Source: an uncultured Porphyromonas sp.
Lineage (GTDB): Bacteria; Bacteroidota; Bacteroidia; Bacteroidales; Porphyromonadaceae
Direction of reading: 5' to 3'
Length of the DNA stretch: 26,091 nucleotides
Assembly: GCF_905372525.1 (NCBI RefSeq)
Contig: NZ_CAJPPN010000032.1
Span: forward strand, 1 to 26,091
In this document: positions 14,599 through 22,334 of the stretch, in pieces
Layout of the letters: every line of letters starts with the position of its first letter
Position numbering within the stretch: position 1 is the stretch's first letter
The notes under the pieces: generated by a model
Seen by the model: only the letters and a program-made list of their open reading frames with translations
The model's database searches: none
Told to the model about the DNA's origin: nothing
Made by a program: the position numbers and the translations under genes

Positions 14599-15588
14599 CT
14601 ACTCAGCCCGAGCAGAGCCTAAGTGGTAGTAGGAGCAGTGGGGATATTCGTAGAGGTCAAGCCCTAGGTAGTCTATCCTAGGCTGGTAGATACGGGTATC
14701 TTCGTCTATAGTATGCTCAGGAGGGAGCAGTCGGAAGTAAGCCTTGATGTAGAGTGTATGTAAGCCAAGGCCTAGGGTCTGAGAGCGCTTCTCGTAGCTC
14801 TCTGCTCGATCTGCGGGGACGCTGATACGGGGTACTTCCTTCTCTGCCGTGAGGACAAGCGTGATAGCTTCACTCTCAGGTGTCGCGAGGGTGGGGAGAG
14901 GCATCCCGAATAGGCGATCCCAGGGATAGGCTGAACGAGCGAAGTCGTATTCCTTGGTGACGAGCTTGTGCCGGACGTAGTAGACCTGATCTAGCCTGAA
15001 CTTCTCGACAGCTTCCTTGAGCCTCTCCAGTAGAGCAGCTCGCTGTCTCTGATACCCGAAGGGATTATCTACGATGCTCCTGGCGGAGTCGGCATTCCCT
15101 GAGGCCTGAGTGTATGCTTTGATCGCGGCATCTGTATAGGTCATGTAGCCAGCCTTGATGAGTGCGGGGACATAATCTGCGGGGCTCAGCTCGATAGCTC
15201 CAGGGTAGAGCACCTCATGCTCTATCGGGGCTGTGATGATCTCCCCCATGCGTATCGCATCGGGTAGATGGACGATGAGGCTATCCTTGGGGTATTGGGG
15301 GAGGCTCAGGAAATATATGGTATCAGGATCTCCTATGATGTCTCCGAAGAAAGTCTTCGGAGGGGTAATATGCCTCATTAGCTTGCCCTTCGTGAAGGCT
15401 GGGATCATCTGGTCTTTCTGTGCCCATCCCATTGTCCGATAGCTCTCCCCAGGTGTGTAAGGTAGGCCGATGGTAAGGCTATCACCGAGGTGAAGCGTCT
15501 GCCCGTTGAAGGAGAGGGCAGTCGTCTGGGCTGTGATGGAGCTACTCCCTAGTAGAAGGAGTAGGAATAGATGGATGTAATTGCGCAT
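14599..15588 (-). CDS. Secreted protein of unknown function
   Basis: The frame opens further upstream (to 15708), but the ATG at 15588 gives an obvious signal peptide, MRNYIHLFLLLLLGSSSITAQ, with probable cleavage after the AQ pair, so I use it (329 residues). No lipobox Cys is present. The mature protein begins LSFNGQTLHLGDSLTIGLP, a beta-rich opening, and has a middle helical, charged part (about 180-220, with RQRAALLERLKEAVEKF). The C-terminal part contains TLYIKAYFRLLPPE and ends YEYPHCSYYHLG. There is one Cys in the mature part. I do not recognise a family. It stands alone, convergent with the phosphoethanolamine transferase gene, with a terminator downstream and possibly a long leader upstream. 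It is probably periplasmic or outer-membrane associated. Confidence 0.8.
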   Translation of the reverse strand: MRNYIHLFLLLLLGSSSITAQTTALSFNGQTLHLGDSLTIGLPYTPGESYRTMGWAQKDQMIPAFTKGKLMRHITPPKTFFGDIIGDPDTIYFLSLPQYPKDSLIVHLPDAIRMGEIITAPIEHEVLYPGAIELSPADYVPALIKAGYMTYTDAAIKAYTQASGNADSARSIVDNPFGYQRQRAALLERLKEAVEKFRLDQVYYVRHKLVTKEYDFARSAYPWDRLFGMPLPTLATPESEAITLVLTAEKEVPRISVPADRAESYEKRSQTLGLGLHTLYIKAYFRLLPPEHTIDEDTRIYQPRIDYLGLDLYEYPHCSYYHLGSARAE

Positions 15589-15879
15589 AGAACTATAATA
15601 CATTAGAATTGTAGAGCACTCAATTGGAAGGAGACATACAAAGGTTGGCCTCACCCTGACCGTGCATGCTCCGAATACTCTGGGGGGCTTGGTCTCCGCA
15701 ACGAGCACTATGGATACTAAGGCATAAAGGCTACGGATACCACAGATGGTCTACCTCGCTACGAGTCCCCCCTCGATATGAGCTAGTACCATGGGGAGGA
15801 GATGTCATACCTGGGTAGCCACCATAGGATGCAGATGTACTCTCTTCATCCCAGCTGAATACGCAGCCTCATAGCACTG

Positions 15880-15887
15880 CAAAGATA
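15880..15887 (-). promoter_or_regulatory. Putative -7 box upstream of the secreted-protein gene
   Basis: Read on the minus strand this is TATCTTTG, matching TAnnTTTG, in an AT-rich patch. It would give a leader of about 290 nt before the ATG at 15588. A weaker AACCTTTG (15639-15646), 51 bp before the ATG, is an alternative start. Confidence 0.4.
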
Positions 15888-16122
15888 CAATAAGCAACTA
15901 CTTATTCTCTGTATGTCACTTCTAGGCAGGGAGGTGTGTGGGGGGAGGGAAGGGGGTAGCACGACGCTCTATAGATACTTCGATGAGGGCTTGGGTGATA
16001 CGATATTTGGTATTTAGCCCCTATATATTATGCCTCTGGATACTAGAGTCTTCCCTATCCCCTCTGGGAGACTTTTATCCTAGGGGGGGAATGAAGGCGA
16101 CACTAGATCGCTCCATCGAAAC

Positions 16123-16170
16123 AAATAAAGAGGTAGAGCTCCGAGGTCTCAGAGCTCTACCTCTCTATTT
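16123..16170 (-). terminator. Intrinsic terminator at the end of the Bat-PAP2 operon
   Basis: AGAGGTAGAGCTC (16129-16141) pairs with GAGCTCTACCTCT (16152-16164). After one mismatch, AAATA (16123-16127) pairs with TATTT (16166-16170). On the minus strand the main stem runs into a TTTATTTG tail. It lies about 60 bp past the stop of the PAP2 gene. Confidence 0.8.
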
Positions 16171-16228
16171 ATAGGGTGGGGGTAAAGTGTGCTGTCTCTC
16201 CTTCCCCCCTTTGCATTCCTCTAGTACC

Positions 16229-16927
16229 CTACTGTGCCATGAGACGCATTACCTCTAGGGCAAAGGCCAGGGTGAGGGGGATGGTGAGGAAAAGGGCGGC
16301 ATTGAGGAAGCCAATCCCCTGACGGAAGATCTCCCCAGTGCTATGGTATCCCGTACTGAGGATATTGTGCCTCAGTGCTCGGTAGAGGCGATAGACGAGC
16401 CCACCGACGAGTAGCCCGACGATGATCCCCGTGAGGCAGTCCGAGGGGAAGTGTGCCCCGATATACATCCTGCTGTAGATGACCCAGCCTACAAGGAGGG
16501 CAAGTAGGAAGGCAAAGAGACGATTGCGGAAGGTCAGTACGAGGAGTGTCGCCACAGCGACATAGTTGGCGGAGTGGCCTGAGAAGAAGCCGTAGAGATG
16601 CCCCCGGTAACCAAAGACCGAGTGTAGATCCCCCTCCAGCCAAGGGGTATGCGTAGGACGTAGCCGAGCGAAGAAGGGTTTGGCTAGCTGCGAGCTCAGG
16701 ATATCTCCTAGGGCGATACAGAGCCCGATGGCCATTAGGAGTAGGATCGCTTCGCTCTTGGGACGCTTCCAGAAGAGGAAGATCAGTAGAGCTAGGGCGG
16801 GGAAGACCCAGGAGGCAAAGTTGGAGATCAGCCACATCGCTGCATCCCAGTAGGCCGAATGGCTACCATTGATACTCTTCAGTAGACTGATCTCTCCAGG
16901 GATGAACGGGACGGAAAAAGAAGTCAT
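16229..16927 (-). CDS. PAP2-family membrane phosphatase
   Basis: The 232-residue protein has about six membrane helices and all three PAP2 motifs. KPFFARLRP (83-91) is the KX6RP motif, FSGHSAN (115-121) holds catalytic His118, and SRMYIGAHFPSD (152-163) is SRX5HX3D with His159 and Asp163. Such enzymes remove phosphate from lipid phosphates facing the periplasm: undecaprenyl pyrophosphate, phosphatidylglycerol phosphate, or the 1- or 4'-phosphate of lipid A, as known for PAP2 proteins of P. gingivalis. The sequence does not decide among these. It starts 32 bp after the batE stop and precedes a good terminator, so it is probably the last gene of the Bat operon, which is not a standard Bat member. 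Confidence 0.93.
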   Translation of the reverse strand: MTSFSVPFIPGEISLLKSINGSHSAYWDAAMWLISNFASWVFPALALLIFLFWKRPKSEAILLLMAIGLCIALGDILSSQLAKPFFARLRPTHTPWLEGDLHSVFGYRGHLYGFFSGHSANYVAVATLLVLTFRNRLFAFLLALLVGWVIYSRMYIGAHFPSDCLTGIIVGLLVGGLVYRLYRALRHNILSTGYHSTGEIFRQGIGFLNAALFLTIPLTLAFALEVMRLMAQ

Positions 16928-16959
16928 ACGCCTATGTGGTTTGTCGTCTAGCGCCTAGG

Positions 16960-17748
16960 CTACTGGAGGAGCACAGCCTCCAGAGACGAACGCTTCACCC
17001 AGCCCCGTCGCCCATCGGCTAGGGTGATCATCTGCCATTCGCCCTTGGGCTCGCCAGAGAGCTTTACCCGAGAGCCCTCATGTAGAGAGAAGGTAGCCTC
17101 CGAGCTCGCCTCTGCTGAGGCATGTACCTCCGTCTCGGGGCTGGTGATGACCGCCATGCTCTGATAGAGGCGGTCGGCGTAGATCCAGTGCAGGATGAGG
17201 GCATTGGCCGTGAGGGAGAGGGCTAGACAGCCAAGGCCGAGGTAGAAGTAGAGACGCCGCGCCCCCCGAGCCCGAGCGAGGAAGAAGAATACCCCGCAGC
17301 TGAGCGCTCCAGCAAAAAAGCCTAGGCCGAGGGCGATGAGTACGGGTAAGGGGAGGGTATAGGCGATCTGCTCCCCGAGGCTGGCAAACCAGTTCTTGCC
17401 GTCCGAGAGCCTATCGACCGTCTTCCGTAGGGTGAGGTCACGGTTGTGTCGGGCGGCCTCATTGCGAGGATTGAGGTGTAGGCAACGCTCATAGGCGAGC
17501 ACAGCGTGCCCTAGGTCGCCGAGCTCATAGAAGCTCGCTCCTAGGTCATAGTAGAGCCCCGAGCGAGGCCCTTGCTGCTGGAGTAGAGATTCGTAGAGCG
17601 TGACGGCACCCTTGTAGTCTCCTTGCTGGAAGAGGATCTTTGCTCTCGCGAGATCCTCCGCTGCCCAGGAGTGACCGAGGGAGCAGAGAGCCAAGAGGCT
17701 GAGGATTAGGGTACGTACCACGAGGTGGCTATAGTGGATGAGGCTCAT
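16960..17748 (-). CDS. batE: BatE-like TPR/SH3 membrane protein
   Basis: I choose the ATG at 17748 (262 residues) because it gives a clean signal peptide, MSLIHYSHLVVRTLILSLLA through about Ala30. An upstream in-frame ATG at 17817 would overlap batD by 17 bp and add 23 Ser/Pro/His-rich residues. Two to three TPR repeats span about 32-110 (ILFQQGDYKGAVTLYESLL, YDLGASFYELGDLGHAVLAYERCL), two membrane helices about 131-157 and 166-190, and a bacterial SH3 domain about 199-258 (GSRVKLSG, GRRGWVKRSSLE). Bat proteins were named for Bacteroides aerotolerance in B. fragilis. The TPR part probably scaffolds the Bat complex in the periplasm. Confidence 0.85.
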   Translation of the reverse strand: MSLIHYSHLVVRTLILSLLALCSLGHSWAAEDLARAKILFQQGDYKGAVTLYESLLQQQGPRSGLYYDLGASFYELGDLGHAVLAYERCLHLNPRNEAARHNRDLTLRKTVDRLSDGKNWFASLGEQIAYTLPLPVLIALGLGFFAGALSCGVFFFLARARGARRLYFYLGLGCLALSLTANALILHWIYADRLYQSMAVITSPETEVHASAEASSEATFSLHEGSRVKLSGEPKGEWQMITLADGRRGWVKRSSLEAVLLQ

Positions 17749-17800
17749 GTGATCAGGTGTATGAAGCGAGCTAGATATTCCTAATGGGGTATGAAGGGGG

Positions 17801-19594
17801 CTACTTGTGGAGCTCATGGCTATCTATCTGGCCGATGACCCCAGCCGTACGCTCATAGAGCTGCTGCATATCCCCCTCTCGTACGGGGGCGAATCGAGCA
17901 AACTCGGCCTCGTCAATGACGCTAGTGAGCTCCCCGATCAGTGTCTGCTCGAGGCCTCGGTCAGCGAGTATCTGGCTCACCGAGGCACGGCTCAGCTCAG
18001 AGACGGGGAGGCGAAGCTTATCCCCAAGGTAGCCCCAGAGTGCACGCATGAGCTCCTCGTAGAAGGGCTCACGACTGCCCTCCTGCATGAGCTTGTGTGC
18101 GAGTCGTAGGCGCTTCGTGGCTACGCTATTGGCCCGGGAGGCATTGTAGCTGAGGCTATCGGCACGTAGGCGACGGGAGCGAGCTAGGAGTGTATAGGCT
18201 CCACAGGCTAGGGCAAAGAGGATGAGGTAGAGCGTTGGATAGCCAAGTCCCTTGACGAGGCTGAATAGGGGGATATCCTGCTCCCCTAGTTCCCCTCGTG
18301 GGGGGAGCATTCCCTGCTGGTGGACGACGGCTCCGTCAGAGCCTTCGCCAGAGAGGGCAGAGGAAGCTTTACCCTGCTTCACGTCTAGGGTGAAGGCTGG
18401 AGAATGGAGAGTCTCGTAACGACGGGTCTGGGGGTTAAAGAAGGAGAAGGCGACAGAGGGGATCGTGACCTTGCCTACCCGACGGGGGATGGCGAAGTAC
18501 TCGATGACCTTCTTGCCTCGGACATTGTTGGAGGAGATGCTCTGCTCGTAGCTCTCCTTCGGGTCGTAGACCTCAAAGGTCTCGGGGAACTGGAGCCTGG
18601 GAGCCTTAGCGAGCTTTAGGTTGCCCGTCCCCTCGAGGGTGAAGCGTAGAGTGACGGATTCGTTGGTCTTAGGAGTCTTAGTTAGGAGCTCAGCCTTCAT
18701 ACGAAAGGCACCTACAGCACCAGAGAAGTCGCTTGGTTTACCCTCCGAGGGGAGCGGGCGTACCTCGATGGGGACGGGCGTGGAGCGTAGGGTCTTATCG
18801 ACGATGGTCGTCGAGCCGAAGAAGGGATCTTCGTTATCCCCATGGAGTGGGATGCGGATGCCTATCTCACTGGCTGGGAGAGCTAGGCTCCCTGCACGCT
18901 GGGGGAAGAGGACATCCTCACGGATGACTACCGTACGGTAGTTCGTCCCTTGGTAATTCTCTAGGACGAGCTGTCGTCGTCCATCGTCCTCTGCTTCGCT
19001 GGCGGAGATGAAGCCATCATACTCGGGAGCCTTGAAGCTCGAGATCTCAAACTCCGTGGTGGAGTAGAGCTTGTACTGTACCGGGATGGCTTGCTGCTCG
19101 TAGACCGTGGTCACACCGGGGATCGCACGGTAGAGGTAGCGCCCGAGCCCTTTCGCCGAAGACTCTGCGGCCCCCCCTCTGCTGGGGAGGACGCGTACAT
19201 TCGCCCCCTTTACCTGTACCCTACGTCCCCCGATAATGGCTGTAGTGGGGGCGATGGAGTAGGTACCTACCTGCTCGGCGAGGAGCGTGTAGGTGAGGCT
19301 CGTGGCAGAGGACGCGGTAGAGTGACCATTGACGCTGTGGAAGCTACTCATCGTCTGTCGGGCTGGGCCGTAGAGGATGGAGAGTCCCTTGAGCTGGGGG
19401 TTGTCGAAGCGATTGACCTCGGCCTCCCCCTGTATGGTGTAGACGAGCTGGAAGGGTTTCCCTTGGATCACCGTAGCAGGCACCTCTACCTGTACGTTCT
19501 GTCCAGATAGGGTGTACGCCGTGGCGAGTAGGGCGATCAGTGTGGCTAGGCTGTAGCGTACAGCCCTGTGGTATAGTGCAGGTAGGGTTACCAT
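17801..19594 (-). CDS. batD: BatD, aerotolerance-related exported protein
   Basis: The 597-residue protein has an N-terminal signal (cleavage likely near LSGQNVQVEV, about residue 32). A long periplasmic beta-rich region typical of BatD follows (VQVEVPATVIQGKPFQLVYTI; later TNESVTLRFTLEGTGNLKL), then one membrane helix at about 453-470 (TLYLILFALACGAYTLL) and a cytoplasmic helical domain of about 120 residues. Its C-terminal region (509-595) resembles that of the protein encoded at 22331-23314, with GYLG and FARFA landmarks. It overlaps batC by 7 bp, indicating translational coupling. It is thought to act in the envelope with BatA, BatB and MoxR; the precise substrate is unknown. Confidence 0.93.
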   Translation of the reverse strand: MVTLPALYHRAVRYSLATLIALLATAYTLSGQNVQVEVPATVIQGKPFQLVYTIQGEAEVNRFDNPQLKGLSILYGPARQTMSSFHSVNGHSTASSATSLTYTLLAEQVGTYSIAPTTAIIGGRRVQVKGANVRVLPSRGGAAESSAKGLGRYLYRAIPGVTTVYEQQAIPVQYKLYSTTEFEISSFKAPEYDGFISASEAEDDGRRQLVLENYQGTNYRTVVIREDVLFPQRAGSLALPASEIGIRIPLHGDNEDPFFGSTTIVDKTLRSTPVPIEVRPLPSEGKPSDFSGAVGAFRMKAELLTKTPKTNESVTLRFTLEGTGNLKLAKAPRLQFPETFEVYDPKESYEQSISSNNVRGKKVIEYFAIPRRVGKVTIPSVAFSFFNPQTRRYETLHSPAFTLDVKQGKASSALSGEGSDGAVVHQQGMLPPRGELGEQDIPLFSLVKGLGYPTLYLILFALACGAYTLLARSRRLRADSLSYNASRANSVATKRLRLAHKLMQEGSREPFYEELMRALWGYLGDKLRLPVSELSRASVSQILADRGLEQTLIGELTSVIDEAEFARFAPVREGDMQQLYERTAGVIGQIDSHELHK

Positions 19595-20319
19595 CGCTTT
19601 TTATCCTTGGTGCGACTTCTTTGTTGTTTCTCCTCACGCAGGCGTTGCTCGACGCGCTGTCGTGTCGCCTCGTCATCGGAGCGGAAGGCATTGAGGATCT
19701 GCTCGGCCTGATCCTTGGTCATCTGCTGATCCTTGGGCTCTTGGGCTTCTCCTTGCTTGTCGTGTCCCTGCTGAGGGGGCTGTTTCTGCTGGTCTTTGTC
19801 CTTATCTTGCTTCTGCTTGGGGGGCTGCTTATCCTGCTTGTTCTGATCCGGTTTGCCACCGCCACCACCGCCTCCCTTCTGCTGCTGTTGCTGGAGCAGG
19901 CGTTGGGCAAGGGCTAGGTTGTAGCGTGTATCGTCGCTCTCTGGGTCGGCGATGAGGGACTCTTCGTAGAGGTGTACGGCCTCCTCATACTTCTTGGCCT
20001 TCATCGCCACGTTGCCTAGGTTATGTAGAGCTGCGGCGGCTTGGGTGGGGGAGAGGCGGGTATCTCTGAGTGTACGCTCTAGGTAGCGGCTAGCCTCCTC
20101 GTAGCGTCCCTGCTCATAGGCAGAGGCGGCGACCCCGAAGTTTGCCTTCCCGGAGAGGCTGTCCAGAAGCAGAGCCTTGCGGTAGGAGGTCTCAGCCTCG
20201 GGGTAGTTCCCTGTCTTGTAGAGGGCGTGACCTTGGCGTAGCTTACCCTTGATCCCCTGAGCTGAGGCGAGGGTGCACGCTGAGAGTAGGAGGCCGAGGA
20301 GGATGATCTTACTTCTCAT
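19588..20319 (-). CDS. batC: BatC, TPR protein with Gln/Lys-rich tail
   Basis: The 243-residue protein has a signal-like N-terminus (MRSKIILLGLLLSACTLASAQG) and about three to four TPR repeats over 29-145 (GHALYKTGNYPEAETSYRKAL, AAALHNLGNVAMKAKKYEEAV, DTRYNLALAQRLL). A low-complexity tract of Gln, Gly, Lys and Pro follows (about 146-200), then a charged helical C-terminus ending in DKKRW. Low-complexity tails after the TPRs are common in BatC. The LSAC stretch in the signal resembles a lipobox, so a lipoprotein form is possible. It overlaps batB by 11 bp and batD by 7 bp. It probably mediates protein contacts in the periplasm. Confidence 0.92.
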   Translation of the reverse strand: MRSKIILLGLLLSACTLASAQGIKGKLRQGHALYKTGNYPEAETSYRKALLLDSLSGKANFGVAASAYEQGRYEEASRYLERTLRDTRLSPTQAAAALHNLGNVAMKAKKYEEAVHLYEESLIADPESDDTRYNLALAQRLLQQQQQKGGGGGGGKPDQNKQDKQPPKQKQDKDKDQQKQPPQQGHDKQGEAQEPKDQQMTKDQAEQILNAFRSDDEATRQRVEQRLREEKQQRSRTKDKKRW

Positions 20320-21343
20320 GTCCGAAGATGTTATGGCGGATGAGGAACTTGTTCTTACGTCCCATGATGAAGAATTCTAGGAGGAGTAGGAAGAGGGCAG
20401 CACGTAGCCAGGGCTCGAAGTTCTCGATATTGCCGTTCTCCAGCTTAGAGTTCACTGAGGCACGGGGGAGCTCATCGAGCTGCTTACGGATGGCTTTGAC
20501 TGCAGATGCTGGAGACTGGGAGGAGACGAAGATCCCCTTCCCTGCGTCGGCTATCTGGCGGCACATATCCTGATTGACCTTGGTGACGACCATGTTGCCC
20601 GATTCGTCGGTGAGCTGTCCCTCAGCAGTGGGGATAGGAGCCCCGGAGCTGGTACCGATACCGACGACGTCGATACGTATCCCAGCCTTGGTTGCCTCCT
20701 GAGTGACCTCCAGTGTGTTGCCCTCGAAGTCCTCTCCGTCGGTCAGGATGATGATCGCCTTGCCTAGATCCTTTCTGTCGGAGAAGGACTGGCGAGCCAG
20801 GGCAATTGCTTCCCCGATGGCCGTCCCCTGGTCAGAGAGCATCTCTGGGGAGGCCTCTGCTAGGAACTCTTGTGCGGTGGAGAGGTCTGTGGTGATGGGG
20901 AGCTGGACGAAGGCACTCCCTGCGAAGACGATGAGGCCGACCTTGTCGGAGGGCATCTCCTCGAGGAGCTTCGCTATGGTTCGCTTGGCGAAGTCTAGCC
21001 GACTGGGGGCGACGTCCTGCGCCAGCATGGAGTTGGAGATGTCGAGGCAGATCATCGCCTCGATCCCCTTGTCGTCTTCCTTGGAGTCGCTACTCGTACG
21101 TCCGGGTACCTGAGGACGGGCGAGGACGATGATGAGTAGCCCCAGAGCCACTAGGACGAGGAGATCGCGTAGGAGCTGTCGTCTGCCCGAGGCTAGTGGC
21201 ATCAGCTCGTCCTGCATCTCTGAGCTCGTGAAGCGTGCTAGGAGCCGTCTGCGCCGGTAGAAGGCGAAGAGGGAAAGCAGCGCTAGGGGGATGAGCCCGA
21301 AGAGTAGGTATAGGTACTCTGGAGAATAGAATAGGATATTCAT
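20309..21343 (-). CDS. batB: BatB, membrane-anchored VWA protein
   Basis: The ATG at 21343 (MNILFYSPEYLYLLFGL) gives 344 residues and starts 4 bp after the batA stop; the frame is open to 21547 but that part overlaps batA and reads as nonsense. Two membrane helices near the N-terminus (about 10-28 and 59-76) end in VLARPQ. A von Willebrand factor A domain follows with the MIDAS motif DISNS at 101-105, then AIGEAIALA with the third metal ligand region, and ILTDGEDFEG. A last hydrophobic helix lies near the C-terminus (LRAALFLLLLEFFIMG). VWA domains bind partner proteins through a metal ion; with BatA and a MoxR ATPase it is believed to form an envelope protein-handling complex. Confidence 0.95.
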   Translation of the reverse strand: MNILFYSPEYLYLLFGLIPLALLSLFAFYRRRRLLARFTSSEMQDELMPLASGRRQLLRDLLVLVALGLLIIVLARPQVPGRTSSDSKEDDKGIEAMICLDISNSMLAQDVAPSRLDFAKRTIAKLLEEMPSDKVGLIVFAGSAFVQLPITTDLSTAQEFLAEASPEMLSDQGTAIGEAIALARQSFSDRKDLGKAIIILTDGEDFEGNTLEVTQEATKAGIRIDVVGIGTSSGAPIPTAEGQLTDESGNMVVTKVNQDMCRQIADAGKGIFVSSQSPASAVKAIRKQLDELPRASVNSKLENGNIENFEPWLRAALFLLLLEFFIMGRKNKFLIRHNIFGHEK

Positions 21344-21347
21344 TGCC

Positions 21348-22334
21348 TTACGGGTTGGTCTTAAAGAGGGTAGAGCGAAGAATAAACTCCAGGAGTAGAA
21401 GGAGGGAGGCGGCGAGGACGAAGAGGAAGAATTCCTCGTAGACCGTCCGATGGTTCTTGGTCGAGAGCTTGGTCTTCTCCATCTGGTCAATCTCCTTGTA
21501 TATCGAGGCCAGAGAGGCATTGTCCGTAGCTCGGAAGTAAGCACCACCGGAGACCTCTGCTATCTGCTTCATCGTAGGCTCATCGAGGTCTACGGGCATG
21601 TTGCGCACTACAGTGCCGAAGGGGGTCTCGATCGGATAAGGAGCCTCCCCGGTAGCGGAGCCAACGCCGATTGTGTAGACCGCTATCCCAAAGGTCTTGG
21701 CCAGGTCAGCAGCCATCTTAGGGGAGATGTTCCCCGTGTTGTTCGCACCATCGGTCAGCAGGATGATGACCTTGCTCTTGGTCTTGCTCTCACGGAGCCG
21801 ATTTACAGCGGTCGCTATTCCTGAGCCGATCGCAGTCTGGTCCTGGATGATGCCTGGCTTCATATCTCGGAGGCGATTGATCAGGGTCGCATGGTCTTGG
21901 GTCAGGGGGCAAGCTGTGAAGCTCTCCCCAGCGAAGACGACGAGCCCGATATTGTCGTTGGGGCGACTAGCGACGAAGCGCATCGCCACCTCCTTGGCGG
22001 CCTCCACACGATTGGGCTCGAAGTCCATAGCGAGCATACTCGTCGAGATGTCCATCGTGAGCATGATGTCGATCCCCTCGACCCGATCCTCCGTCCAGCT
22101 AGAGGTGCTCTGTGGACGGGCTAGGGCGACGATGATGAGCCCTAGGGCTAGGAGCCTTAGGACGAAGACCGAGTGTCGGAGGTAAGCCCTTAGTCCTCCT
22201 CCGTGCCCCTTTAGCCCACGTAGGGAGGGTAGGAGTACCGTAGCCTCCTGCTTGCGGCGCCATAGTATGTAGACGAGCAGGAGTAGGGGGAGCAGGAGTA
22301 GTCCCCAGAGTAGGTGTGGATAGAGGAAGGTCAT
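21348..22334 (-). CDS. batA: BatA, membrane-anchored VWA protein
   Basis: The 328-residue protein has two N-terminal membrane helices (about 8-25 and 55-72, ending ALARPQ), a VWA domain with MIDAS DISTS at 95-99, the DQTAIGSGIATAVNRL segment that supplies the MIDAS threonine, and IILLTDGANNTGN. A C-terminal membrane helix (FFLFVLAASLLLLLEFIL) follows. It is the classic BatA arrangement and a paralogue of BatB next door. Its start overlaps the upstream gene's stop by 4 bp (ATGA type), and batB follows after 4 bp, so translation is tightly coupled along the series. Confidence 0.95.
   Translation of the reverse strand: MTFLYPHLLWGLLLLPLLLLVYILWRRKQEATVLLPSLRGLKGHGGGLRAYLRHSVFVLRLLALGLIIVALARPQSTSSWTEDRVEGIDIMLTMDISTSMLAMDFEPNRVEAAKEVAMRFVASRPNDNIGLVVFAGESFTACPLTQDHATLINRLRDMKPGIIQDQTAIGSGIATAVNRLRESKTKSKVIILLTDGANNTGNISPKMAADLAKTFGIAVYTIGVGSATGEAPYPIETPFGTVVRNMPVDLDEPTMKQIAEVSGGAYFRATDNASLASIYKEIDQMEKTKLSTKNHRTVYEEFFLFVLAASLLLLLEFILRSTLFKTNP

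Larger units (their letters stand above)
15589..16228. other. 640-bp gene-free stretch with putative long leader
   Basis: I find no credible gene here. A plus-strand open frame at 15938-16174 encodes a low-likelihood product. On the minus strand a TATCTTTG at 15880-15887 could start transcription toward the secreted-protein gene, giving a leader of about 290 nt. Two very short open frames lie in that leader, but nothing resembles a known riboswitch consensus that I can identify. The left end of the next operon's terminator is at 16123. Confidence 0.5.

Noticed and set aside
15589..15708. N-terminal extension of 40 residues on the secreted protein
   Set aside because: It would bury the clear signal peptide that begins at 15588.
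15938..16174. Open frame of 78 codons on the plus strand
   Set aside because: It runs into the terminator stem at 16123-16170, which would be coding, and the residue pattern resembles no protein family.
17749..17817. Upstream ATG for BatE
   Set aside because: It adds 23 residues before a clean signal peptide and overlaps batD; possible but less likely than 17748.
19740..19885. Low-complexity DNA in batC as a hypervariable repeat
   Set aside because: Codons for Gln, Lys and Gly vary and no tandem DNA unit repeats exactly; such tails are usual in BatC.
21344..21547. N-terminal extension of 68 residues on BatB
   Set aside because: It overlaps the end of batA out of frame and reads as Arg/Ser-rich nonsense; the ATG at 21343 begins the expected membrane helix.
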